Assembly (NCBI RefSeq): GCF_014839805.1
Contig: NC_051129.1
Coordinates: forward strand, 6,514,920-6,578,919
From: Manduca sexta
Taxonomy: Eukaryota; Arthropoda; Insecta; Lepidoptera; Sphingidae
Reading direction: 5' to 3'
DNA length: 64,000 nucleotides
Shown here: one piece after another, positions 32,201 through 47,053 of the stretch
Layout of the letters: each line of letters opens with the position of its first letter
Numbering within the stretch: the first letter of the stretch is position 1
Notes under the pieces: generated by a model
Told to the model about the DNA's origin: nothing
What the model saw: only the letters and a program-made list of their open reading frames with translations
The model's database searches: none
Program-made: the position numbers and the translations under genes

Positions 32201-35200
32201 GTGTATAAAGGAGACTGATACATTTGAGGAAAGTATTAAGTACATTTTCCTCCTTATAATGGTGTATGGTTAGTGATATTCTGTGTAGGTATCAACGAGA
32301 AATATACGAGAAAAATAGCTTTTTTTAATACGTAATTATACATACACATACATACTTACCTAATTATTGTAAGGTAGGTGCGTCTAAAAAGGGCCGGTTC
32401 CAAATAAGGTCCATCTTTTCAAACTTTACGCAGTTAATACTTAAATTAAAACGGATACCGCGCGTCGCCTCCCCAGTAACCAATTACAAAAGTGCACTGA
32501 CGTTCATTGCTTTCGTGCCGACCGTTTTGTCAATAGCACTGTGTGTAACCTCAGAGGCGGTCAAAGTGTCTCAATTTATAAAAGTTCTGATTCAATTTTC
32601 TGTGTTTTAGTAATAAAACCCTGTCGTTTTGTCATAATTCTAAAGTAGTAATGTTAACATTCTTTCAGAACATGGATTGGTAAGGTAAGTTACCAAAGTT
32701 ATTGCTTTTTTATCTCGATTTTGTTTGGTTTTTTCAGGACATATCTAAGTGCCTATGTAGGTCCATTGTTTTCGGCCCAGTAAGGGCCGGACTTTATTAG
32801 GGGTACTTATTTTTAATATAAGCATGATCAGTTACTTATATAAGTGCAAATAAGCACATGGCATTTTTTTGCCACGATAACGACAGTTCAGTACACTATA
32901 CACAAAAATACCACTTGTCTAAACACCTTTTCTTCGTTGGATTTTTTCGCTTTCAAGTTTTATAAAATTTTATTTACGCAAATTAACAATACCTACCGTT
33001 TGTCAAAAGTATTTTTTTATTTTATTTTAATGATTGTTCATCCATTAATATAAGTATATTGTTTTTAGTAAAGGCAAGAATAGAACCTTTGCAAAAAAGC
33101 CACTATCAGAATAATAAAAAACGATCTGATATTCAGGAGTCTACTTTTAAAGAGTTTCTAGCTAAGGCAAAGCCGAGACGAAAAGCATTAAATTACGTCA
33201 GAGTGAAAATAACCAAAGATTTATTCAAAAAAGTCAAGCAATAATACAAAAGCCCTGACGGGCTAAAAATTATAACAACAATACTAATGGTCAAAAATCA
33301 AAGGCAAGAGAAAAGTCACCTAAAGAAGTCTTAAGATTAAACCAGATGGAATTAAATCCAAGCAAAAAAATTAAACTGAAACATGCGGTCCAAGCCAAAA
33401 AATACAAAAAAGTAATAAATGATAATAATTATTTTTATATATTATGTTCTCTAACAACTTTAATTTAGTTTTTAGTTATTTGATGAACAAATTATAAGTG
33501 TAACGTTGCCATTGTTTAAGTTATTTAAGTTTATTTTAATTACATTTATGTTGATAACCAAGCAGAAAATATATAAGTACAATAAAAATATATATGCGTA
33601 TTTATTTTTAATCTTTAGGTTCCTCGGTGCAGTGGTTGTCATATTTGTTATTTTCAAGCACTTAATAAGGTTCAGACTGTGATTAAAGAAGTGTAATACC
33701 CAATAAGGTCCAAAGACAAAAACAGAAAAAACTGATTGATTAGTACATTTTATGATTTTCTTAGCTAGAATCAATAAAAAATAGCATAAAACTACAATTT
33801 GTTTCATCTATAACTCGAAAATAAAATAGTTCTTACATATATACATTTCCTAATACTTTATAAGGCCCACGATACTAATTTATAATAACTTCCTTTTCAT
33901 TATACGCAATCCACGAACTTAATAGTAGGTAGTTTAAAACCAATGCTTTCTTAAGATGTGATTTTTCTCGAATATAATGCCTTAGTTCCTGCTGTTCAAT
34001 TATGGACCTTATTTAGAGCGCCAGTGCCCAATAAGGACTATAGACAAACTTTTAAAGAACTTTTTTTGTAAGCAACTGGCCACTGCTGCCTTGTTTTTGT
34101 ACAATGTTTACTCTTCACATAAAAACGGTTTATTTGATCATAATGTCTTACATAGCAATTCACTTCCCAAAATTGATTTATAAGGATTTCCAAAAACCCG
34201 GCCCTTATTAGATGCAGTTACCTTACTACCAACCAATTTTGTTTTACATTTTTAAAACATATTAAAAAAATATAAGTTTATGTGTGGATGTTTGAAACTC
34301 ATAGAAATAATTATGTAATGTAATTCCGCTGAAAGTTTTTTTTGCCAAAAGCTACACTCGTGAAGACTGTTCATAATCGTTACTTCACTAGTGTTTCCAA
34401 CACCAAGATATTGCAATCCTATCAAATACCATGCCACCAAATCCAGGTGCGCTTTAGTTTATGGACAATCAGACAGGGTGGTTGTTATATTTAATTGTTC
34501 GTCAAAATTTGTACTTTAAACGAAGTAAACCCACGATAAAATTAATCAATCCACACCCATGCGCACACGTACAAACGTCGTTTTTACCTGCTTTGTAAGT
34601 TCTTCTCGCTTGGTGGTAGTAATTAATGGCGTATTTTCTAACTGCAAACGATGCTGCTGTAAATCGTTATACAGTCTTCGAACTTCTTCTATAGTTAGGT
34701 CATAGAAATCATCAGGCAAATCTTCCAATTCATCTTCGCCCCCATCAGGCGGCATAAAAGCAATAGCCCTTTGTGTACCGAGCTACAAAAACAAAAATAC
34801 TATAAAAATTTCATGTTCGTGGCATAAACATTATATAAGTAAATATATTAATACTTAGGTATTCTTTACGTATAACGTACGCACACAAACAGATGAGTCC
34901 CACGGATTGTGGATGCAACCCTTTTATTCGCCACTTATAGATTCTTGTATATAATGCCATCCACGATAGCGTGCCGTTATTCGGTGTTAGTATTATATGT
35001 TATTATTAGTATAAGAATATTATCGTATTTATAATAAAGAGACTATGGAAACGGGGGCGAGAAATATTGTTAGACGTTTTAACAGTGCCCCCAGCAATAC
35101 GGCGCCCTTACCGTATTTTTATAAACCAATTTTATGACATATAGGAAAATGTAAACATCATATTTCTACAATATGTTATCTTTACTTTGGTTATTCTAGG

Positions 35201-38200
35201 TATTTTTATAATGTGAATATTGTTGAACGAGAATATTCATTCATTTCATACACGGAAAATGACACTAAAATAGGGGACCAGCCTATGCTTGATTTTGTAC
35301 ATTATTCTATGTGTAATGGCTTTAAATACGAAAAAGAAGCACTTCTGCGAAAACAGCATAAAAATTGGTTAAAAAATGAGCGAGTAATTCATACTTAAAA
35401 TATTGTAATGTGCAGGAGTGGGCGCGATGTGGGGATATCGCTTCATCTCTTTCTTTCGTACGCGTCGTAATTCCCGATGACGTCACATGGATATTTTGTC
35501 TCTTTTCTGTTTCTTGTTAATTACCCCTTCCACCGAAATTCAAACTTGTTGATTTTTCACTGGATTTTAATAATTTCTTTGGTGTTATAATTTATATTAT
35601 GTAAATATTTGATAATTGTTAAGAACAAAAATGAGTCCGGTACCCTATTGTCATTTTTTAGTGTTAGATTTACACACTACACATCTTTTTATTCTATAAC
35701 ATCTCCATTAAACATTTTAATAAGGAATATTATGATAGTTTAAATTTTTCAACAAAGTTTAATTTTTTTTTTATAAATGGCTAAAAGCGTGAATTGTTTT
35801 GTTAAGCAACAGAATTACAAAACAGAACCTACGCTGTTACTTTTATTAATATATGCCATGTATTCCTAATATAATATTCATAATTCTAATATAGTCGGCA
35901 TGGTGTGCAGAACCAATTTTTCAAACCGTCTGAATATGATTTATTCGTTTTACAGAACTTAAAATTTGGAACAACTTTTCTATTCTTATTTAGACAGTGC
36001 AAGTCACTGTTTTTTCAATTAAAGTACCTGGGTATTTGCGGATATACATTATATTCTGAAACATGCATTCAGCCGACAGTCAGTATATTCACCTCCCTAA
36101 ACAGTTACTTGAGAATCACGAGATCCAAAATTAAAAATATCACGAATAGCTCGTTTTTGTGAGATAAAAACGGTGTGCAGATCTACTGCAAAACCCCACA
36201 GTACAATGCAATAAATCGTAATGCTGTGGCAGTAGGCAAAATATACTTACTTACCTAGCCATAGCCATGTCAGTTAGACATCTAATAGCATAGTCAGGAG
36301 AACTCAATTTACTCGAAAACTAAGAATAATGATGAACCCAAAATGGATCCCTAGAGAACCCCAACATTAACTGAGGACCCTGCAGAGAAAACGGCGATAA
36401 AAACTTTTTGTTCCCGATTTGGTAAATATAGATATATTCAGAAGCTCGCGGAAATGTCTTTTGTGCTTTTAGAGTTTCTGGTGAAATTCTATAATTTTAA
36501 TCGTCCATGGTCCAGCATGACACTTTTACAATAACTGCTCATGTAACAATTATCTCATGCGATGTCACGGAGAATTTAGTAAAATTATTGTTTACCTACA
36601 ATTTTGCAAAGACAAGATTCAGTAGGTATGATAAGTTATAGCGTAAGTGTGGTTCTTTGCCCACGAGTTTTGCGTACGCTTTACATGGCGCGCGCATGGG
36701 ATATTAAATTACTAAAATCATAAGCATTACCAATCATTGCTTAATTATGTAAATAAATATTGTTTTGTGTTAATATTAAAGTTCTGCTATATTACAGTTT
36801 CCTTATAAAGCGCATTTCTTATACACCCTGTATAATAATAAACGTCACTTTCCTTTAAAAAATTTACGCTTTATAATATACGATTGTTTAAAGTAAGACT
36901 CTTTAAGTAGTCTTAATATTTCGCCGCCATGCGAATATAAACTTACAAAAGTAACTTCTTCCTCTATTTTCAGTCTTCTTTCCAAATTTTCTTGTGACAT
37001 GGACCCATTCGTATTTGAATCTGTTTTTATTTCTAATGGAATGGGTTCTGGTTCTGGTTCTGGTATTGATTCGATTTCCATTGCCTCAGACTTATCATTT
37101 TCTTCTTTAATTGGATCATTATTTTTTATTAAATCTTCTTTTGTGGAAAGTTGTTCTTGTTTAATTAAATACACAGGATTAAATTTGTGACTAGTCACAC
37201 TAGAGGGTCCTGGATCTGAAGTGGTGGTCAACGTTCTATTTTCGTTGTGACAATTAATTACTTCTTTTTTTGGGTCAGTTTCTGAACTTGGCTTTCGATA
37301 AACAGCAGATACATTGGCTTGCCTAAAAACAGAAAGCTTTTCTTAGTTAATAACTAAGGAAACAGCCATACCACACACATTAATTTATATTCAATTGTAA
37401 TGATATACAAGGAATGAATTTTTGTTAAATAATTATATTTATACATGTACTTATGTGAATTTACATTTTAAATTATAATTTATTCAGGTTTCAGGTGTGT
37501 CATGCCAGGTTCAAAGTGTAAAGCAAATTCAAATCCCAAGGGCACATACCTCTGACTTTTCTAAAATTATGTGTGTATTCTTCGTGAATTATCGCTTGCC
37601 CAGTAAAGGAAAACATTGTGAGGAAACCTCCATTCCTGAGAAGTTCTCTATAGGAATTGTGAGCGTGTCTTAAGTATACCTACAAATACTATTGTGTGAT
37701 ACTCAAACTACAAAATGTACTATTTAGAAACTTTCAAAATTAATGACAATTCCATCTAAACAACATTAATCTTATATGTATGCAGCATATAATGTATTGA
37801 GAAAGTTTTTTAATTAAGTTGTATGAATTTCAATGGTTTTTTTTCATGCAGATCGGGAAATATCATAAGATTTTTCATATAAAGTATTCAAAATTAATAC
37901 CTGAATGTTTTACTTGTGCATTTGTAAGCTAAGAGTTTCATATAATGAATAGTATTAGTAGTACTTAATAGTTTAGGGATAATTAGTAAGGTGGATTATG
38001 CAATCATTCCACCTTCATTTAATTACTATCCATGGTGCTTTACAACAGGCTTTCCATGTTGTAAACGTGCCTAAACTTGAGGTTGAATCCTTACTTACTC
38101 ACTCTCACTTACTTTGCTTCTCCTACTTTATTCAAAAGTCTGAGAATGGCTTTCCCCTTGATTAAACCCAATTGTCTCAAAGTCTTTTGCTTGAGAGCAG

Positions 38201-40918
38201 ATATGCCTGTTACTTCTTGTCGCATGTATAAGATACTTGGTTGTTCTAACATACTAATCTCTTCTGGAGCCAGAGATGTAATCATATCATGAAGTGTAGT
38301 GTTAGGCGTAAATTCACCCATTATGCGTTCACCTAAAATTATTATTTATGTAAATTACCTATATTTTAATGACATAAAAGTAAAGAATTAAAAAACACCA
38401 CACAACAAAATTTATTCTTAAAATATGCTGATTTCTGCCATATGGGGCATTCCACGTGAAGCGGGCACGAAAAAAAAATCGATGTCAGATTTTCGTAATA
38501 TTTGATTATGTTATACCTGTATATGTCCTCGATCCAGATACAAAATATTATTAAAGTATAAAGCCTGGTTAGCGAGTAAAAGGACTATGAAGTTTTGACT
38601 GGCCGGCTGGTATACGCCACTTCGAATCCAATTATCAAGTTTTTAAATGTTACAATAAAATAAATAAAGCAATGAAATAAATACTTCATTTAATGAGCTT
38701 TTTTATTGTATTTTTGGAAATTGAAAAATGTTGTGCACCTTCAGTAATATAAATATATTTTTTTATATTATAATCAGATGTAATTGAATCGTTAGCGCGA
38801 TGCAAAACATGATAAAATAGTCTGATCAAAAGTATTTAGTTTAATTGAAAGTTTTTACTACTTCGCTCTTTTTGGCGACCGCCGCGCTTCGGCACTGTAA
38901 TCGGTCTAGCTCCTAAACTACTTCTCAGCCCATTCTGAAACTTCGCAGGGATTATCTAGACAAGAGGAGCTCTGTTTAGGAAAAAAATCAAAAATATATA
39001 AATATGCCCACTTTGTGAAATTCAAGTTTGAAACTTTCAAACACATTTTTTCAAAGAAAAAATCATTTTTCAATTTCCAAAAATACAATAAAAAGCTCAT
39101 TAAATGAAGTATTTATTTCATTGCTTTATTTATTTTATTGTAACATTTAAAAACTTCATAATTGGATTCGAAGTGGCGTATACCAGCCGGCCAGTCAAAA
39201 CTTCAAAGTCCTTTTACTCGCTAACCAGGCTTTATACTTTAATAATATTTTGTATCTGGATCGAGGACATATACAGGTATAACATAATCAAATATTACGA
39301 AAATCTGAGACATCGAGTTTTTTTTCGTGCCCGCTTCACGTGGAATGCCCCATAATATGTTAAATTGAAATTGAAGCCAATGTAGTGAATATTACAAAAA
39401 AGAGTGATAAGTAGGGGAAGTTTGGGAGACTTGTACCATTTTTTATTTTAAATATTATATGTATAATTTAAAACAATAACTAAGTTATGTGGACATTATT
39501 TTGCATCATCATTTGTATTTAGGGAATATTATAAAATAATATAGAGATTTTAATAAAAATGGGTTATGAGTCAAATCTCACCAACATCGAGAACAGTTGA
39601 ACCAAGGATTGGGAAGAGTTGACCCATACTGTTTTGGAAATAGAAAAACATTCTAGCTCAATCACAAATTTATTATATTATAAACTACAAATTGAAGTTC
39701 TAATATTATTTTATAATAAAAACAGTAAGAAGTTAATTATATTACTAAAAAATTCAAAATTAACAGTTTTAAATTTTTTGCTTAAAATTTACAAATTAAA
39801 ACATTTTAATAATCAGACTTATGTGTCTCTTTTTATTGTTACAAGCTTACATATTACATTATTTTTCACTTCAAATATAAGTTTTTTTTTTTTTTATTAA
39901 CTTATAGTCTTATTGTACTTATGTCAATTCCATATTTGATAGCAGTGTTTCTTATAAAAGCAGCCCCTTCTATTCATTGGCTTTTATTACCTTGGGGTTT
40001 ATATTTGAATGATTGTCTGAAAATAAAACAAATTTAAATATAATGAAGAAAAAACAAAGGATACTATTATATGTATCATAAAGGGAGATATAAACCAATG
40101 AGCATATCTTCAATACACAACAACATGGTGCAAGTCTCCCACAGACTACTATGACATTAATATTCAATCACAGGAAAATCGTAAATCCTTACAAAAAACA
40201 CTATTAATATTTGTGACACTACTCTTACAAAACAATAGAATACAAATTATACACAGTACTTACCTTAAAAAACATAATTGTAATCTCAAAACTTCTAAAA
40301 TTTTAATTAATTGCTCTGCAGCCACAAATAAACTTTTTAGGTCTTGGCGGGTAACCAAACCAACCACCCTGCAAAATCATGGTTTACTTGTGATAGGCCT
40401 CACACCCAACCAGTGAGCTAATTGGTATTAAATTTTAATTAAACATTGAAACATGGTTCAACTTTGTTACCTGGGTAAGTCTCCCAGACTCCCCCAATTA
40501 AGGATAAGTCTCCCAGACTCCCCCAATTAAGAATTTAAGAAACATACCATCTTCTAACATTAGCCCAATAGTAACATTCACTTCTTCTCTTTTTCTTTCT
40601 GCTTCAACCATTTCCAGTGTAGCTTTGTTAGGTACATTAGAAAACCTTATTGTAGTTGTCAAGTCAATTATATGATTGTGATATTTTAAATCATAATCAG
40701 ATGACTGAAATCCTTGTTTTTTACAAACATCTTCCAGAACCTAGTTTAATTGAGGGTAATAAATATTAGTTACTTAAAATGTGTGAGTATAATGAAATTA
40801 TAAAGGAATATCCTTTAAATGGAAAAATCTTACATACCTGTAGCATACTTGTGTCTGGTGTACATTGAACTTTTTGTCTCCTCCCGTTAGGCGTTAAAAC
40901 AATAATATCCTTAGACAT
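29218..40918 (-). CDS. ASPSCR1: ASPSCR1/TUG, UBX-domain tether protein
   Basis: Cytosolic p97/VCP-binding protein that in vertebrates tethers GLUT4 storage vesicles. Eight exons on the minus strand, all phase-compatible: 40838-40918, 40548-40740, 38113-38332, 36947-37322, 34588-34782, 30571-30733, 29938-30121 and 29218-29329 (1524 nt, 507 aa). Residues 1-27 and on give the TUG ubiquitin-like domain (VLTPNGRRQKVQ, QVLEDVCKKQGF, DYDLKYHN, NVPNKATLEMV). A second UBL-like part follows (QEVTGISALKQKTLRQLGL). The middle is acidic with an EP repeat. Then come DLPDDFYDLTIEEVRRLYND, the UBX domain (VVRVQFPDHMILQGIFCPS, TTPLKETLDP) and the conserved C-terminus KVPKWFKN. Introns carry SINE, Helitron and pogo-like elements. 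Confidence 0.95.
30820..32160 (-). mobile_element. Degenerate Helitron, reversed, split by another element
   Basis: On the minus strand a Helitron-like 5' end (TTAAAAGTGAAGAG, GATTAGAGCG reversed) lies at 32160-31960. The 3' part (GTCCCCCTCCGCAT, GGTATGGAGATAGTTTGAGA, GCGGGCGAAATCGCC) lies at 31120-30820. The parts are separated by the inverted-repeat element at 31121-31956. It lies in the ASPSCR1 intron between exons 5 and 6. Confidence 0.6.
31121..31956. mobile_element. Inverted-repeat DNA element inside the reversed Helitron
   Basis: The left end ATTGGACCTACTTATGCAAA and the right end TTTTGCGTAAGTAGGTCCAAT are inverted repeats with about 90% match. The inside holds a short frame (31402-31491, MIFYVKLDGNANIEDDLEGF then 9 residues) followed by AATAAA, and otherwise AT-rich sequence. 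The family is not recognised. Confidence 0.5.
32372..34223. mobile_element. pogo-like DNA transposon, decayed
   Basis: The inverted ends AGGTAGGTGCGTCTAAAAAG and the reverse complement of CTTATTAGATGCAGTTACCT are flanked by TA at 32370-32371 and 34224-34225. The words AATAAGGTCC/AAGGGCCGG recur inside and at both ends. A frame at 33059-33244 reads KPRRKALNYVRVKITKDLF, which resembles the C-terminal region of pogo/Tigger-type (DDE_1) transposases. The rest of the transposase is not readable. It lies in the ASPSCR1 intron between exons 5 and 6. Confidence 0.55.
35200..35398 (+). other. Unassigned open frame in an ASPSCR1 intron
   Basis: After an acceptor-like TTATTCTAG a frame runs open for 65 codons on the strand opposite to ASPSCR1 and ends at TAA. 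It starts YFYNVNIVEREYSF and contains DFVHYSMCNGFKYEKEALL. I do not recognise it. It could be a nested gene's last exon, a transposon remnant or chance. The adjacent 35455-35610 is a dispersed repeat shared with 18660-18830. Confidence 0.25.
37495..37690 (+). repeat. tRNA-derived SINE fragment (family B)
   Basis: TTCAAATCCCAAGGGCACAT, CCTCTGACTTTTCTAAAAT and GTGAGGAAACCTCCATTCC match the family B consensus. It is truncated before the AGTAGAGG block. It lies in the ASPSCR1 intron between exons 3 and 4. Confidence 0.75.
38443..39352. mobile_element. Foldback DNA element with about 295-bp inverted arms
   Basis: The left arm 38443-38739 and right arm about 39056-39352 are near-perfect reverse complements. 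They begin TGGGGCATTCCACGTGAAGC and include GACTGGCCGGCTGGTATACG. The flanking TA at 38441-38442 and 39353-39354 suggests a Tc1/mariner-type TA target. The 315-bp centre has no intact ORF. It lies in the ASPSCR1 intron between exons 2 and 3. Confidence 0.85.
39413..40530. mobile_element. pogo-like inverted-repeat element with repeated GTCTGGGAGACTT motif
   Basis: The left end is GGGGAAGTTTGGGAGACTTG. The right end has two tandem 31-bp copies containing AAGTCTCCCAGACTCCCCC (about 40472 and 40503). A further diverged copy lies at about 40130 (CAAGTCTCCCACAGACTA). There is no transposase ORF. The right end is 18 bases from the donor of ASPSCR1 exon 2. Confidence 0.6.
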
Positions 40919-41400
40919 GATTGCTGAAAAGTCACACCCGAATTTGAATAATTTGATTATAATCGTTTAAAATTATCTGCAGTTTATTTTAAACATAGAT
41001 TTTTACACATTTCTGGTATAAATTACAAAAATAAGCATTGACTCTGATAACTAAAACGTAAAGTTGATATTTCGTAGCTTGCTTGGGCAGAAAGGTATAT
41101 ACTTATTTTTGTAGTTTATATATATATAGAACTATAGCGCATAGGGGAGTTACCCGCCAAAGAGCATTATATAAATAATATTGATCTATTGAATAGATTC
41201 TATTCCTAAAAGTGTACGTACCTACTAGTAAACTGCAAGTTCGAGATTTGTGAGTGACTACTGACTGATGACTTTGAAGTTTGGGCTTTGACGTACGGAG
41301 AATAGAGATTGAAATTTGAATCGCACAGCATAAATAGACAATCGATCGAATACAGTGCAATCGAATTGTTTATTATTGTTGATGTACGCTCTTCAAGCAA

Positions 41401-41732
41401 GCGGCGATAGCCTAGTTGGGTGTGAAACGGACTGCCAAGACGAATGTCCACAAGTTCAATTCCCAAGGGCATACACCTCTGACTTTTCTAAAATCATGTG
41501 TGTATTTTTTGTGAATTTATCGTTCGCTTTAACGGTGAAAGAAAACATCGTGAGGAAACCTGCACATCTGAGAAGTTCTCTATAGGAATTTCGAAGATGT
41601 GTGAAGTCTACCAATCCGCACTAGGCCAGCGTGGTGGACTAAGGCCTAATCCCTCTCAGTAGTAGAGGAGGCCCGTGCTCAGCAGTGGGTAAGTATATAA
41701 TACAGGGCTGATATTATTATATTATTATTAAA
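41401..41732 (+). repeat. tRNA-derived SINE (family B), nearly full length
   Basis: GCGATAGCCTAGTTGGGTG (A box) and GGTTCA-type B box region (AAGTTCAATTCCCAAGGG), then the standard body and an (ATT)n tail. It is about 95% identical by eye to 15675-16012. Confidence 0.85.
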
Positions 41733-42075
41733 CGCTCTTCAATCTACAGTTTAAACAAAAATAGGACAACACATAACTGACCGAGAATTGAAAGGCCATC
41801 GATAAACGTGAACAGTAAATAAAATTTTCATTGGAACAGCGCTCCTTGTATGTAAATTGTAATCATGTATTGAAAATGACTTCATGATGAACAAGAAGTG
41901 AATTCATGAACTGGGAGATTTTTTGGTGGGTTGTAGTAAACTGCAAGTGGACGTCAGGGGTCGCGGTCCATTCAACTATTATTGGGAAACACTAGTCTAC
42001 ACCATCGCACCGTACCTCTGAAAGTTCAGTTTTTTATTGTTTCTGTGCTAGTAGCGCGTGAACACGTCTCTCAGT

Positions 42076-42312
42076 ATGGCTCCTGTTTGCAGCAACCACT
42101 GTTTCTACATCGACATTACAAATAAAAAGGGAATAAAGAAAGAAATTGACAAAATTTTATTATGTGTACAGACTGGACAACAATCATATGCGCCACAAGA
42201 TCTTGATGATGATTTTGGTCTATTTCTTCAAATGACTCCAGAATTATTCACTGAATTGTTAGGTCTAAATATTACAACATCAAAAACTGATACACTTGAG
42301 TATTACTCATAA
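42076..42312 (+). pseudogene. Harbinger-like transposase N-terminal fragment (tentative)
   Basis: A 78-codon frame starts MAPVCSNHCFYIDITNKKG and contains DLDDDFGLFLQMTPELFTEL followed by SKTDT. The pattern 'F-x-FLxM-x-x-x-x-F-x-x-LL ... K-x-DT' is that of the N-terminus of PIF/Harbinger transposases in insects. The expected downstream domain is missing. An alternative is a short host gene of unknown function. Confidence 0.4.
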
Positions 42313-43013
42313 AGATTGAGAGAGAAAACGTGCTGTATGTGCGAAATTTGAATATCGAGTTACGACTAATGGCTACACGATCGAATATGGTCCGAGAGCA
42401 TCTGTGGTTCGGCCGCACCATATCAGGGTTCCCATTGAGGGTTTTTCCCATAAAAGGGGCAGAATTAGTAGGGTGAGTTTTATCAGGAGTCACTTTGCAT
42501 TTATATTCTTTTACCAATCGATTATGTGGTAATGAGACATTCAATTCAATTCCTCGTTACTATGAATAAGGAGATAAATTAAAAACAAGATTATTATATT
42601 GAATATATGAATATTCCTATTTAGGGTTTCTTTTTGCATATTTATTTCATTTGTATATTATGCACGTACATACGTTATAATTCTTTTCAGATTCACCGGC
42701 CAAAGACATTTCTATTTTTTTTACATATACATATAGCAGTATAGCACGTGCTTGTTCTTGTTCTGAGATAGCACGTGTGTGCTTGTCATTGTTGTGAGCA
42801 CGAGTGTCTTCGGCTTTTCAAACTTGACATTGGCAGTTTTGTAAACGATACTACCAATCACAACAAAGTGGAATATGGTGGAATAGTTTATTGGTCTCTG
42901 GTGGAATTGGAACTAGATATGTGAAAATTAAAAATTTATAATGCTCTTGGAGATCTGACATCAGTCACGCTCAGAAGACTTTATAAGGCATTGAAAATTT
43001 GTTTAGCAAGAAA

Positions 43014-46092
<3,079 letters not shown>

Positions 46093-46599
46093 AATGAGTG
46101 CAAAAATATTGTGTGAAATTGTGAATTACAAAAAAGTACATAATTTTTTTTAAATTTATCTGTACTTGCTTATTATTGTTCTCTACACTTTCCAAATCAA
46201 ATTATCTACACTTAGGCCGATATTCTGTTCATGCCGTGTTTACATTTTATTTGATGCATGTTAAACGTTTACTGGGGATCACGTAACAGTTATTTTGTCT
46301 AGTACATGCTGTAGTAGTGCTCTAGTAGTACTGTTTGACTTACGCAGGTCGCGCTGCCGAATGCTAGTGCAGCACAACATATCCGCGAATGACGGCCACA
46401 CTGGTAAATAGTCCATTGTTTTGGCGCCGCAATGTGTTAAGCATAATAAGTTTTGAAATATTTAGTGGCAAAAATAAAATGTATAAACATTTGATTTGAT
46501 TTTTTATGTTATCGCGAATGTTAGATATTAAAATAACTATTTTGCGCATTTCATCACGGTTTTTTATATTATATATTTTTTTAAATGTAAGAATATATT

Positions 46600-46740
46600 G
46601 TAACTCTGACTTTTCGGACGACCAAAACCTCGATCCCTCCCGTGATCCTGAGGGCTGCTAAGCCTTCGAAACGTCGGGAGAAAGTAAAAATATAAAAAAC
46701 CGCGATAATATCCGGAAAATAATTTTATTTTAATTTTCAG
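46600..46740 (+). repeat. Dispersed repeat end (GGCTGCTAAGCCTTCGAAACG type)
   Basis: The block CTGAGGGCTGCTAAGCC, GAAACGTCGGGAGAAAG and AACCGCGATAATATCCGG is of a kind seen at the 3' ends of dispersed lepidopteran elements (from memory). It lies in the ecd to DHRS4-like intergenic region. No coding capacity. Confidence 0.45.
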
Positions 46741-46970
46741 TTACTTACATCCAATTCGTTGGGAATTATGAATGGTTATTTAATTCTGTATCAAAATATT
46801 GTTGGATAGGTTAAACTACGGTAAAAACAGTATCACGTCACATCGCGTGAACATATTATAAAAGTTTACAAATAAATAAAATATGTATAAGAAGTTGAAA
46901 ACGATTCAATATATGGAAAAAATCATGTTTTTTTTGTCTTTATGGTATGTAAATAAACCTTGCCACACTT

Positions 46971-46980
46971 TTTATTTATT
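46971..46980 (-). terminator. PolyA signals for the DHRS4-like gene
   Basis: The minus strand reads AATAAATAAA here, about 75 bases past the stop codon at 47054-47056. That is the usual spacing for a short 3' UTR. Confidence 0.65.
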
Positions 46981-47053
46981 TCATATTACAAACACCATTA
47001 AACAAAATATAGCCATTTGATTATAGAAAATAGGGTAATTAAGCACTTAAATA

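Larger units (their letters stand above)
40919..43013. promoter_or_regulatory. Head-to-head intergenic region of ASPSCR1 (-) and ecd (+)
   Basis: The two start codons face away from each other across 2.1 kb, so both promoters should lie here. It contains a SINE (41401-41732) and a Harbinger-like fragment (42076-42312). No TATA box or initiator could be assigned with confidence. Confidence 0.45.

Noticed and set aside
32367..34232. Reading the TTAA/TA-flanked element as piggyBac
   Set aside because: The flanks are TA only, and the inner peptide resembles pogo/Tigger transposase, so pogo-like was preferred.
37021..37190. Plus-strand ORF rich in Gly-Ser repeats
   Set aside because: Antisense of the Glu-Pro repeat in ASPSCR1 exon 4.
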